Positions 34,001 to 42,301 of a DNA stretch of 64,000 nucleotides are shown piece by piece. Origin of the DNA: Gulosibacter hominis (GTDB taxonomy: Bacteria; Actinomycetota; Actinomycetes; Actinomycetales; Microbacteriaceae); the NCBI RefSeq assembly GCF_904842695.1, contig NZ_CAJGWQ010000004.1:62001-126000 (forward strand), read 5' to 3'. Both the position numbers and the translations under genes were made by a program. How positions within the stretch are numbered: the first letter of the stretch is position 1; each line of letters starts with the position of its first letter. The notes below the pieces were generated by a model that did no database searches, was not told where the DNA came from, and was given only the letters and a program-made list of their open reading frames with translations.

Positions 34001-36766
34001 TTAGTGACTTCCTTCGTCTGCCTCCGTTGCCGAGCTCGCCGGTGCGGCGCTGTCATCGGTCGAAATGGGACCGGTGGTGATGCGCCGACGCGGTTTCCGC
34101 GGCGTTTGCGCCGACTCGGTCTTGGCTGCTTCTTGTTTGCTGCTGGCCAAGGAGTCGAGTGCGGCGTCGAGGCTGCCGAGCGTTGCCGCAGCCGGCTCGG
34201 AAGCCGGTTCGGCGGGGGTGGCAGCAACCTCGTCGAGGGGCAGGCTAATGGATGCGATGCGCGCGGCGCGTTCCGACGGTTCGTTATTGTCGGTGGCCGG
34301 CTGCACTACCACGCGGCGACGGCGCGGCTTGTGCTTGGGTTGCGCATCGTCGGGAGATGTTGCGGGCGGCTCGCTGCTTTGTGACTGCGAATCGGCGCCG
34401 CGATCAGCGTCTGTTTCACGCGTGTCGCTGTCCCGCTTGCTGTCGCGTGAAGCGGATGCGTTGCGGCGCTTGTCATCACCCGAGTCTGAGTTTCCGTTTC
34501 GGCCACGGCGGCCGCGGCGCGAGCGACGCGATGAGCTGCGCTCGGCATCCTTAGCGCTGTCGTTTCGCTGGTTGTCATCGCTGCGTTCGCTATCGCTCAC
34601 CGCGTCGGCGGCTGCAACAGCGGCTTCGAGCGACTTACCACTCACTACCGCAGCGGCGGCGATTGCCAGGCGCTCGGCCGAGGCTTCAATTGCTGCCTGG
34701 CTGGGTTCGGCGCTGTCTTGTGTTGCACCCGCGATAGTGGATGCGGCAATCTTTGTGAGCGCGTTGCGGGCGTCGTCGGTGATTTCGTGAGTCGAGCCGT
34801 TTTGTTGCGGCTTTGACTTCGACTGCTGCCCGGAGTTTTTGTTGCGTCGACCCCGGTTTTGGCGGTTGCCGCCGCCTGATTGTGCGGGCTGATGTACGGG
34901 TTCGGCGTGCACGTGCACACCGCGGCCGTCGCAGTGCTCGCACGGCTCAGAGAATGTTTCGAGCAGCCCCAGACCGATCTTCTTGCGGGTCATCTGCACC
35001 AGGCCGAGGCTTGTTACCTCAGTCACCTGGTGTTTGGTGCGGTCGCGGCCGAGACATTCGATGAGGCGACGCAGTACGAGATCGCGGTTCGATTCGAGCA
35101 CCATGTCGATGAAGTCGATGACGATGATGCCGCCGATATCGCGCAGGCGCAGCTGACGCACCACTTCTTCGGCTGCTTCGAGGTTGTTTTTGGTGACGGT
35201 TTCTTCGAGGTTGCCGCCGGAGCCCACAAATTTGCCGGTGTTGACGTCGACAACGGTCATGGCTTCGGTGCGGTCGATGACCAGCGAACCGCCCGAGGGC
35301 AGCCACACTTTTCGAGCGAGGGCTCGGTCGATCATTTCGTTGACGCGGTAGTGCGAGAAGATGTCGCCGTCGCCGTCAAAGCGTTCGACTCGGTCGAGCA
35401 GATCGGGTGCGACCTGGCCGAGGTAGCTCTTGATGGTGTCGAGTTCCGACTGGCCCTGAACGATGAGCTTGTCGAAGTCTTCGTTGAATACGTCGCGGAC
35501 GATTTTGATGAGCATGTCGGGTTCGGCATGCAGCGTCTGCGGCGCGCGGCCACCGTTGGCTTTGTTTTGGATCGACTCCCACTGCTTCATGAGTCGTTCG
35601 ACGTCACGCGCGAGCTGTTCTTTCGTGGCGCCTTCGGCGGCGGTACGCACGATCACGCCAACGCCCTGCGGCAGCACCTCTTTGAGAATTTTTTTGAGGC
35701 GCGTGCGTTCGGTGTCGGGCAGTTTTCGGCTGATGCCGTTGAGGGTGTTGCCGGGTACGTACACAAGGTAGCGTCCGGGCAGGGAGATTTGGCTGGTGAG
35801 GCGGGCACCCTTGTGTCCTACCGGGTCTTTGGTGACCTGTACGAGCACCTTGTCGCCGGGCTTGAGCGCGTTTTCGATTTTGCGCGGGGTGTTGGCGTCG
35901 AGGTTTGATTTTGCCCAGTCAACTTCGCCCGAGTAGAGCACGGCGTTGCGGGCGCGGCCGATGTCGACGAACGCGGCTTCCATGCTCGGCAGCACGTTTT
36001 GTACGCGGCCGAGGTAGACATTGCCGATGAGCGAGGTGTCTTCATTGCGGGCGACGTAGTGTTCAACGAGCACGTTGTCTTCGAGCACACCGATTTGCAC
36101 GCGGTTGTCTTTGGCGCGCACGATCATCTTGCGGTCGACCGCTTCGCGGCGGGCTTGAAATTCGGTTTCGGTGACTACCGGGCGGCGTCGGCCGCTGTCA
36201 CGGTTGTCGCGGCGGCGCTGCCGTTTGGCGGCCAAGCGAGTTGAGCCGTGCAGTTTTTGCGGCTCAGTGATGTCTTCAGAGTCGTCGCGCTGCTCATACG
36301 AGCGCGAGTCTGCATCCGATTTGTGGGAGGTGTTGCTGCTTCCTTTGCCGCGACGGTTGCGGCGTGAGCGGCTGCGGCCGCGGCCGCTTCCCGATTCGTG
36401 GTCGCCGGTGTTGTCGTCGCTGCTGTCGTGGTCGCGGCGGGCGGGGCGTTCGGGACGCGGTGGCAGGTCGGGTGCCAAAAAGAACAGCGTGCGGGTGGTA
36501 ATGATTTCGGGGATGCGCGGGTCGCGCTTGGGCTTATCGGCTTCGGTTTCCGGGGCCTTGCCGGTGCTTTCAGCTTCTTCAGGCTTGGATGCGGCCTGTT
36601 CAGCTTCTTCGCCGCTGGGTGCTTCGGATGCGGCGTTCGGGTCGGGTTGGTCGGTTACGGGGTCGCCGTTGGCGTTTTCGGCAGTTTCGGGTGCAGCGTT
36701 GTCGCCGTTCAGCGCCGTTTCATCTGCTGGGGTTTCGGGCTGGTTGGATGTGGAATTTTCCACCAT
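34001..36766 (-). CDS. rne: Ribonuclease E/G
   Basis: This endoribonuclease processes rRNA precursors and starts mRNA decay. The 921-residue protein has an acidic disordered N-terminal extension (1-90), a basic Arg/Ser-rich stretch (about 105-185), an S1 domain (about 235-330), and the catalytic domain with VDVNTGKFVGSG and later DFIDMV holding the metal-binding aspartates. The zinc-link motif is CEHCDGRG near 607. A long Ser/Arg/Ala-rich C-terminal tail (630-921) is suited to degradosome contacts. ATG 36766 has GAGGAG at 8 nt. In relatives rne directly follows ndk; here a 4.7-kb island separates them. Confidence 0.95.
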   Translation of the reverse strand: MVENSTSNQPETPADETALNGDNAAPETAENANGDPVTDQPDPNAASEAPSGEEAEQAASKPEEAESTGKAPETEADKPKRDPRIPEIITTRTLFFLAPDLPPRPERPARRDHDSSDDNTGDHESGSGRGRSRSRRNRRGKGSSNTSHKSDADSRSYEQRDDSEDITEPQKLHGSTRLAAKRQRRRDNRDSGRRRPVVTETEFQARREAVDRKMIVRAKDNRVQIGVLEDNVLVEHYVARNEDTSLIGNVYLGRVQNVLPSMEAAFVDIGRARNAVLYSGEVDWAKSNLDANTPRKIENALKPGDKVLVQVTKDPVGHKGARLTSQISLPGRYLVYVPGNTLNGISRKLPDTERTRLKKILKEVLPQGVGVIVRTAAEGATKEQLARDVERLMKQWESIQNKANGGRAPQTLHAEPDMLIKIVRDVFNEDFDKLIVQGQSELDTIKSYLGQVAPDLLDRVERFDGDGDIFSHYRVNEMIDRALARKVWLPSGGSLVIDRTEAMTVVDVNTGKFVGSGGNLEETVTKNNLEAAEEVVRQLRLRDIGGIIVIDFIDMVLESNRDLVLRRLIECLGRDRTKHQVTEVTSLGLVQMTRKKIGLGLLETFSEPCEHCDGRGVHVHAEPVHQPAQSGGGNRQNRGRRNKNSGQQSKSKPQQNGSTHEITDDARNALTKIAASTIAGATQDSAEPSQAAIEASAERLAIAAAAVVSGKSLEAAVAAADAVSDSERSDDNQRNDSAKDAERSSSRRSRRGRRGRNGNSDSGDDKRRNASASRDSKRDSDTRETDADRGADSQSQSSEPPATSPDDAQPKHKPRRRRVVVQPATDNNEPSERAARIASISLPLDEVAATPAEPASEPAAATLGSLDAALDSLASSKQEAAKTESAQTPRKPRRRITTGPISTDDSAAPASSATEADEGSH

Positions 36767-37000
36767 GTTCGGTGCTCCTCGCAGCCAGTCGCGTCGCGTT
36801 CCTGGCTACCTGTCTCGTGCCGCAGTTCGGGCTGCGGGAATGCTGGCGCCGCATCTCACGGCGTTGCCGCTGGGGTGCGGCGGGCCACCCTCGAGCGACC
36901 CTGAAGTCTCGTGCGCTTATCGCGCCACTCAAGACTAACGCACCGAACCATCGCAGATGTCGAGCAGCAGAAGTTATCTGCCGACGCAGCTGCTACCTGA

Positions 37001-37034
37001 TGCCTGTGGTCGATGCAGCACCAATGCCCCGCAA
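37001..37034 (-). repeat. Remnant of another lipoprotein copy
   Basis: After the last lipoprotein stop the minus strand continues TGATTGCGGGGCATTGG then TGCTGC, nearly identical to the junction that precedes the second copy's start (TGATTGCGGGGCATCGG then TGCTGC, 38309-38330), before diverging. It marks the edge of the tandem array or the trace of a deleted copy. Confidence 0.7.
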
Positions 37035-37667
37035 TCACTCAGACGGCCTCGTCACCGTCGGCTCCCGCCACGTGCGCGTCGGGAGCTCCGTATTCGCCAC
37101 CGAAGCCAACGCCCAAACGTCCTCGACCGGCAAACAACCCGTGTCCACATCGATGTAGGTTTGGTTGCCCTCAATCGTTCCAGCACTCACGATTATGCCA
37201 TTCTCCGAATCAATCCACGCAAATTGATTCACCACCTTGCCGCTGCGCCAAGTTTCAGCAATCTTCTGCTTGAACTGCACATAACCACGCGACTCAAACA
37301 CATCCCGCCCAGCCGCCAAAACCGATTCCACCGCAACCGGCTCAGCCACACGCTCCTCTACTCGAGTCGACACGAAACTTGCACCACGACTCCCTTCGCA
37401 GTCATACAGCGTGTACTGCTCCGGCTCCGGATCTTCCCAACCCACCGCACCAGCAGCAACCAACTGCAACTTGAACTCCCGAATCAATTCCCGAGACTCC
37501 GCCACAAACTCTTCACCAGACATCCGCTCCGCAAACGGCAACGAACCACTATTATCCGGAAACATCCGACCAGCATTCTCCGGCGGCGTGTTCACCACAC
37601 AACCACTCAACAACACCACCACAAATGACAACGCCAACCAGGACCTGGCTCGATTTTTCCCATTCAT
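37035..37667 (-). CDS. LppA-like lipoprotein, array copy D
   Basis: This 210-residue lipoprotein is the last of four tandem paralogues. The signal peptide ends in VVVLLSGC; the mature part begins VVNTPPENAGRMFPDNSG. Two conserved internal cysteines (YDCEG and TGCLPVED) could form a disulfide, as in mycobacterial LppA. ATG 37667 is preferred over GTG 37682, which overlaps the preceding stop. Long stretches are identical to copies A and B, with local differences (EERVAEPVAVESVLAAGRDV). Its function is unknown. Location beside a putative secreted effector suggests an immunity or surface-binding partner. Confidence 0.82.
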   Translation of the reverse strand: MNGKNRARSWLALSFVVVLLSGCVVNTPPENAGRMFPDNSGSLPFAERMSGEEFVAESRELIREFKLQLVAAGAVGWEDPEPEQYTLYDCEGSRGASFVSTRVEERVAEPVAVESVLAAGRDVFESRGYVQFKQKIAETWRSGKVVNQFAWIDSENGIIVSAGTIEGNQTYIDVDTGCLPVEDVWALASVANTELPTRTWREPTVTRPSE

Positions 37668-37681
37668 ACTCAAACCAACCA

Positions 37682-38311
37682 CTAGGGATGCAACGGTGCC
37701 GGGGTATACGGAGACAACGACTCATTCGCAACCGGCCGTAACGCTTCAAAATTCTCCACTGGCAAGCACCCGGTACGCACATATAACCGCACCTGGTGCA
37801 CATCATCACCGTCGACAGTGCCCACTGCAATCACAACGCCATTGTCCACATCAACCCATTCAAACCCATTGCGCACTCGACCGCTACTCGATGTTTCGTC
37901 AACTCGAATGTCTACTCGCACATAACCTCGAGACTCAAATACTTCCTTGCCCACCGCAAGAACCTTCTCCACACTTACCGATTTTGCTTTGCGACTTTCT
38001 CGCCCCGTGGAAGTGAACATTGCCCCGTTACGATTTTCACAGCGCGCCATCTCGTACCGTTCAGGCTTCGGGTTTTCCCAACCAACCGCACCCAGTTCAG
38101 CAAGCTTCTGCTTATACTCGAGAACCAGTTCCCGAGACTCAGCAACAAACTCCTCGCCCGAAATCCGCTCACCAAACGGCAACGAACCACTCTCTTCCGG
38201 AAACATCGCACCGTTCCGAGCCGGCCCACCAAAGACGCAACCACTCAGCAGCACCGCAACGGCCGCACAGACACTCGCCTGCACCCAACGCGCACCCTTC
38301 TTTCGCAGCAC
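37682..38311 (-). CDS. LppA-like lipoprotein, array copy C (divergent)
   Basis: The 209-residue lipoprotein is the most divergent copy in the array. The signal peptide VQASVCAAVAVLLSGC is followed by VFGGPARNGAMFPEESG. The core keeps the pattern SLPFGERISGEEFVAESREL and the conserved ARCENRNGAMF and TGCLPVENF cysteines, but most of the remaining positions differ, and the C-terminus ends SPYTPAPLHP. It starts with GTG 38311 after GGGGCATCG. Its first 15 residues match copy B rather than A or D. It ends with TAG immediately before copy D. Confidence 0.82.
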   Translation of the reverse strand: MLRKKGARWVQASVCAAVAVLLSGCVFGGPARNGAMFPEESGSLPFGERISGEEFVAESRELVLEYKQKLAELGAVGWENPKPERYEMARCENRNGAMFTSTGRESRKAKSVSVEKVLAVGKEVFESRGYVRVDIRVDETSSSGRVRNGFEWVDVDNGVVIAVGTVDGDDVHQVRLYVRTGCLPVENFEALRPVANESLSPYTPAPLHP

Positions 38312-38354
38312 CGATGCCCCGCAATCACTCAGACGGCCTCGTCACCGTCGGTTC

Positions 38355-38963
38355 TCACCATGTGCGCGTCGGAAGCTCCGTATTCGCAACCGAAGCTAAC
38401 GACCAATAATCATCCACCGGAAGACAACCCGTGTACATACGAACATAGACTTGGTCTCCCTCAATCGTCCCTGCGATCACGGTGATCCCATTCTCCGCAT
38501 CGATCCACGCGAACTGATTCAACACCTTGCCGCTGCGCTGAGTTTCAGCAATCTTCTGCTTGAACTGCACATAACCACGAGACTCAAACACATCCCGCGC
38601 CGCCGCCAAAATCGGCTCCACCGCAACCGGCTCGGCCAGACGCTCTTGAACTCGCGTAGAGATGAACTCCGCACCGCGCTCACCCTCACACCGCGACAGC
38701 GTGTACTGCTCCGGCTCCGGATCTTCCCAACCCACCGCACCAGCAGCGACCAACTGCAACTTGAACTCCCGAATCAATTCCCGAGACTCCGCCACAAACT
38801 CTTCACCAGACATCCGCTCCGCAAACGGCAACGAACCACTATTATCCGGAAACATCCGACCAGCATTCTCCGGCGGCGTATTCACCACACAACCACTCAA
38901 CAACACCACAACGGCCACACTGACACTCGCCTGCACCCAACGCGCACCCTTCTTTCGCAGCAT
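38355..38963 (-). CDS. LppA-like lipoprotein, array copy B (mosaic, shortened)
   Basis: This 202-residue lipoprotein is a hybrid. Its first 15 residues (LRKKGARWVQASV) are those of copy C, and from the lipobox onward it is nearly identical to copies A and D. A TGA replaces the Arg codon found in A and D after NTELPTRTW, removing the last eight residues; the former coding tail remains readable downstream. Conserved cysteines (SRCEG, TGCLPVDD) are intact, so the protein is probably functional. ATG 38963 lies 13 bp after copy A. Confidence 0.82.
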   Translation of the reverse strand: MLRKKGARWVQASVSVAVVVLLSGCVVNTPPENAGRMFPDNSGSLPFAERMSGEEFVAESRELIREFKLQLVAAGAVGWEDPEPEQYTLSRCEGERGAEFISTRVQERLAEPVAVEPILAAARDVFESRGYVQFKQKIAETQRSGKVLNQFAWIDAENGITVIAGTIEGDQVYVRMYTGCLPVDDYWSLASVANTELPTRTW

Positions 38964-38976
38964 CAGGGGCCCGCAA

Positions 38977-39603
38977 TCACTCAGACGGCCTCGTCACCGT
39001 CGGCTCCCGCCACGTCCGCGTCGGAAGCTCCGTATTCGCCACCGAAGCCAACGCCCAAAAATCATCTACCGGCAAACAACCCGTGTACATACGAATGTAC
39101 ATTTGACTTCCCTCAATCGTCCCAGCGATCACGGTAATGCCATTCTCTGAATCAATCCACGCAAATTGATTCACCACTTTGCCGCTGCGCTGAGTTTCAG
39201 CAATCTTCTGCTTGAACTGCACATAACCACGCGACTCAAACACATCCCGCGCAGCCGCCAAAATCGGCTCCACCGCAACCGGCTTCGCAAACCGCTCTTC
39301 ATCTCGCGTAGAGATGAACTGCGCACCGCGCTCACCCTCACACTTTGACAGCGTGTATTGCTCCGGCTCCGGATCTTCCCAACCCACCGCGCCGTGGGCG
39401 ACCAACTGCAGCTTGAACTCCCGAATCAATTCCCGAGACTCCGCCACAAACTCTTCACCAGACATCCGCTCCGCAAACGGCAACGAACCACTATTATCCG
39501 GAAACATCCGACCAGCATTCTCCGGCGAAGTGTTCACCACACAACCACTCAACAACACCACCACAAATGACAACGCCAACCAGAACTTACCACCAGCACG
39601 CAT
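38977..39603 (-). CDS. LppA-like lipoprotein, array copy A
   Basis: The first and probably founding copy has 208 residues. The signal peptide RAGGKFWLALSFVVVLLSGC has the lipid-anchored Cys at 21; the mature part carries NTSPENAGRMF, GEEFVAESRELIREFKLQL, SKCEGERGAQF and TGCLPVDDF. Its ATG shares a base with the stop of the upstream DUF1023 hydrolase gene (TAATG), and AGGAGAAG lies inside that gene. The two proteins are therefore translationally coupled, which supports a functional pair. No enzymatic motif is visible. The LppA family call rests on cysteine placement and general pattern. Confidence 0.85.
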   Translation of the reverse strand: MRAGGKFWLALSFVVVLLSGCVVNTSPENAGRMFPDNSGSLPFAERMSGEEFVAESRELIREFKLQLVAHGAVGWEDPEPEQYTLSKCEGERGAQFISTRDEERFAKPVAVEPILAAARDVFESRGYVQFKQKIAETQRSGKVVNQFAWIDSENGITVIAGTIEGSQMYIRMYTGCLPVDDFWALASVANTELPTRTWREPTVTRPSE

Positions 39604-41312
39604 TAGTCTTCTCCTGAGATCACACTGGCAAAATCGTCAATAATCGGATTAGAATCCGCACCATCAATCGGCGTGAAATAGTCAGCATGCTCCTTCTCTC
39701 CGATAAATTTCGAGCCGTATGGCACACCTGGCGGCTGCGAGCCCCGGTTTGCGAGCTGATTAACGTTGGCGTCATTCATTGGGTTATTTCCAAAGTTCCC
39801 GGTGGGATGTCCACCACCAATACCTCCAATACCGTCACCGGGAATCAGCGAGGCAAAGACCCGCCCCTGCTCAACATTGAGATCGCGCGCATCTTCAACC
39901 CCCATACCGGGCGACCCAAAGAAGACCACGTTGTCGACCGCTCCCACTTTCACAGTGGCGACAGCGACTCCGGTGTTTGTAGAGCCAAAGGAGTGCCCAG
40001 AGGCTGTCAAATAAAACTCAGCACCGTTGGCCTCACGCACCGAACGCAAGCCTTCGAGGAAAATACTTGCACGCTCTCCTCCCGCCATGAAGGGCCGAGT
40101 GTCGGTCGCGCCGGCAATGGTTTGTGGCACGTCATAGTCCATCCAATAGATTCCGGCAGGGCTCGTTCCCTCTTTGCCGAGAGACTGCTTCAACACGAGT
40201 ATCAACTCTGTAATTCCATCATGCAACCCGTCTCTTGCGTTAGTCAAAATTCCAGGCGTGTGCACAACCACATTCTTTGCATGATCGACATCACCGACGC
40301 CAATAGCTACTTCGAGATTGTCATGCCGATAATCAAGCACGAGTAAAGAACGAGTCGGGTCTTCGAGAAGCGTATCATGCACGGCGAGCACGTCAGCATA
40401 GTAGGGATTTCTTCTTACCCACTCAGCTTTCGCAGTTTCCAGACTGGGCGGTTGCATCTCGTCACCGTAAATGTGTCGAGTGGACTCATAGATTTCGCGC
40501 TGTTCCTCGTAGATCCTCTGCAGATCTTGATCATATTGCTGCAATTTAGGGTCGGCGAGCAGTTCATCCAGCACCATCCGATTGGCCCGGTCACGATCCA
40601 CAGCTGGAATACCGTCGAGGCTTCCGTAGAGTTCTGGGTCGTGTTCAATGAGCGCGCGCCACTCGGTCTCGCTGAGTGCCGCCCACCAGACCGAAACCTC
40701 AGTCGGTGACCAATCAGCGAGCGGGGCCGCGGGCAAACCCGGAGCAAAATCGCTGCCTGGCCGGGTCAACGCAACGCTGTCACGCTCGAGCGCCGACAAT
40801 CTCGAACAAAACTCGGTATCCACCTCATCCGCGAGTGCGCACGCTTCGGCAATCATTTGACGCAGCTGCTCAGCGTGCGCTTCATACGCTTTAATCAGTT
40901 CTTGAATTGCATTCACCGCTACACGCGATGGCGTACTCGTAACCTCAATCTGCAATTCGTCGTATCTGGCTCCCATCTGCACGCTTCCGTCCGCACAAAT
41001 CACCAGATCGTTGATTTCGGCAAACTGCCGGCATTCCAGTACCGCCGTCTCAACTTCCCACACCCCGTCGGTTGCAGCCGCACAGGCCATCATGAGTTCC
41101 GATACCGCCGCGACAAAGTCATCGAGCTTAGCCTCATGCTGGAGCAGCCGCGATTTGAAAGCCTCCGCGGTAAACCCCGTTGATTCCATCCCAGTACGGA
41201 TGGCGAAACAGTCATCCGAGCACGTGTCGAGTGCGTTACGAGCCGGGATACAAGTCTCGTCTGCTTGACCCAACGCCCCGTGTGTCCAATTAACTATCGT
41301 CTCCCAGTTCAT
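39603..41312 (-). CDS. Putative secreted effector with DUF1023 alpha/beta hydrolase
   Basis: The 569-residue protein has two parts. The N-terminal helical region (1-200) begins NWETIVNWTHGAL and resembles that of the nuclease effector at 50481; it is probably an export/partner-binding region. The C-terminal DUF1023 hydrolase has the family helix WWAALSETEWRALIEHDPE, the Ser nucleophile in GHSFG near residue 438, a likely acid in IPGDG and a late His in EHADYF. Mycobacterial relatives accompany ESX genes. ATG 41312 follows GGGGAGGGG. It is 10 bp behind the small helical gene and overlaps lipoprotein copy A. Whether it is a toxin or a cell-surface lipase is unknown. Confidence 0.8.
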   Translation of the reverse strand: MNWETIVNWTHGALGQADETCIPARNALDTCSDDCFAIRTGMESTGFTAEAFKSRLLQHEAKLDDFVAAVSELMMACAAATDGVWEVETAVLECRQFAEINDLVICADGSVQMGARYDELQIEVTSTPSRVAVNAIQELIKAYEAHAEQLRQMIAEACALADEVDTEFCSRLSALERDSVALTRPGSDFAPGLPAAPLADWSPTEVSVWWAALSETEWRALIEHDPELYGSLDGIPAVDRDRANRMVLDELLADPKLQQYDQDLQRIYEEQREIYESTRHIYGDEMQPPSLETAKAEWVRRNPYYADVLAVHDTLLEDPTRSLLVLDYRHDNLEVAIGVGDVDHAKNVVVHTPGILTNARDGLHDGITELILVLKQSLGKEGTSPAGIYWMDYDVPQTIAGATDTRPFMAGGERASIFLEGLRSVREANGAEFYLTASGHSFGSTNTGVAVATVKVGAVDNVVFFGSPGMGVEDARDLNVEQGRVFASLIPGDGIGGIGGGHPTGNFGNNPMNDANVNQLANRGSQPPGVPYGSKFIGEKEHADYFTPIDGADSNPIIDDFASVISGED

Positions 41313-41322
41313 CACCCCTCCC

Positions 41323-41622
41323 CTACGGCATCAGCCGCCAAAGCGCTTCTCGATTGAGTTCGTCAACCGCAGCAAAATCGGCCTCACTCGCCCGCAGCGA
41401 CTCTCCGTCTGCGCTCAATGCAGATTTGAACTCCTGGAGCTCTCGAGTCAACTTGTCGACCACTGACGTCAGTTTTGACGCCGACTGCGATGCCGGCATC
41501 GAGTCTTGTGCATACGCCCCAGCTTCGTTCACACGCTGTGCAGCACCTAGCTCGGCGACCACCTCATCGAGTCGACCAGCTATTGCAGAAAACTCACCCG
41601 AGATGATCGCCAGCGACTGCAT
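41323..41622 (-). CDS. Small helical WXG100-like partner protein
   Basis: The 99-residue alpha-helical protein has no signal peptide. Its size and heptad-like pattern (FSAIAGRLDEVVAELGAA ... LTSVVDKLTRELQEFKSAL) recall WXG100/ESX or LXG-associated small proteins. It resembles the small protein at 50146: both begin with a hydrophobic SGE or NGE turn, then have a central Met-Pro and an F-x-x-AL-x-x-D ... ADF-x-x-x-D ending. ATG 41622 matches the paralogue's start. The frame extends to 41700, but those 26 residues are a translated tandem repeat. It probably chaperones or co-exports the hydrolase effector next to it. Confidence 0.7.
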   Translation of the reverse strand: MQSLAIISGEFSAIAGRLDEVVAELGAAQRVNEAGAYAQDSMPASQSASKLTSVVDKLTRELQEFKSALSADGESLRASEADFAAVDELNREALWRLMP

Positions 41623-41632
41623 CCCCCCAGTT

Positions 41633-41674
41633 TCCTCACCTTTAAAGACCAAGTCCTCACCTTTGAAGACCAAG
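41633..41674 (-). repeat. 21-bp tandem repeat carrying duplicated ribosome-binding sites
   Basis: Two 21-bp units (41633-41653 and 41654-41674) differ at one base. On the minus strand each reads CTTGGTCTT then (C/T)AAAGGTGAGGA, so each ends in an AAAGGTGAGGA Shine-Dalgarno-like sequence. They lie 11 and 32 nt before the chosen ATG at 41622. Confidence 0.85.
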
Positions 41675-41730
41675 CTGTTACCGGTCATCTTAACCGCCAC
41701 ATGCAGCCACTTCAGTCGGTCTCTGGAATG

Positions 41731-41762
41731 AGAAATGGCCCGCCGATTGACGGGCCATTTCT
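41731..41762 (-). terminator. Terminator between ndk and the accessory island
   Basis: A perfect 12-bp stem (41731-41742 with 41751-41762) has an 8-nt loop. On the minus strand it lies 40 bp after ndk and the right arm ends CATTTCT. It should stop ndk transcription before the island, so the island genes need their own promoter in the short region 41675-41730. Confidence 0.75.
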
Positions 41763-41802
41763 GCTGAAAAGACTGCTGAAACTCATTCAGTTTGCGCGAG
41801 CA

Positions 41803-42234
41803 CTATTCGGCAGGAAACCACAGCCCCAACTCACGCTCAGCCGAAAGCGTCGAGTCGCTCCCGTGCACGATGTTTTCAACCACCGCACTGCCCCAGTCAC
41901 GGCCGAGATCGCCGCGGATAGTTCCGGGACGCGCAGTAGTCGGGTTCGTTTCGCCAGCGAGCGAGCGGAAGCCCTCGATCACACGGTTACCCTCAACGCG
42001 AATCGCGACCACCGGGCCCGACATCATGAACTCGACCAGCGGTGCAAAGAACGGCTTATCGACGTGCTCCTCATAGTGTTCGGTGAGCAGTTCACGCGAC
42101 GGGGTGAGCATCTTGAGGTCGGTGACGGTGTATCCCTTGCGCTCAATACGCCCGATCACCTCACCGATCAGGTTCCGACGCACACCGTCGGGCTTCACCA
42201 AAACAAGGGTTGCTTCGGGGGCGGTCTGAGTCAT
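41803..42234 (-). CDS. ndk: Nucleoside-diphosphate kinase
   Basis: Ndk balances nucleoside triphosphate pools by a phospho-histidine ping-pong mechanism. The 143-residue protein has all landmarks: TLVLVKPDGVRRNLIGEVI, GPVVAIRVEGNRVIEGFRSLAG with NPTTARPGTIRGDLG, and VVENIVHGSDS, where the His is phosphorylated. Ser/Glu-rich SAERELGLWF completes the fold. GGAGCTGG precedes ATG 42234. It is the last gene of the ileS-folC-DUF4233-ndk series, although 67 bp separate it from DUF4233. Confidence 0.97.
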   Translation of the reverse strand: MTQTAPEATLVLVKPDGVRRNLIGEVIGRIERKGYTVTDLKMLTPSRELLTEHYEEHVDKPFFAPLVEFMMSGPVVAIRVEGNRVIEGFRSLAGETNPTTARPGTIRGDLGRDWGSAVVENIVHGSDSTLSAERELGLWFPAE

Positions 42235-42301
42235 TCCAGCTCCTCAATACTCGTTATTTGTTGGTCACCACGCTACCGCGTCTCGGTAACCAAAGTTCAT
42301 T

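Noticed and set aside
34065-34790. Long plus-strand frames opposite rne, such as 241 codons
   Set aside because: They are Ser/Arg/Ala-rich shadows of the low-complexity C-terminal tail of RNase E/G on the other strand.
37035-39603. Repetitive DNA considered as a CRISPR array or IS remnant
   Set aside because: The repeats are whole genes with intact signal peptides and conserved cysteines; there are no short regular spacers or transposase fragments.
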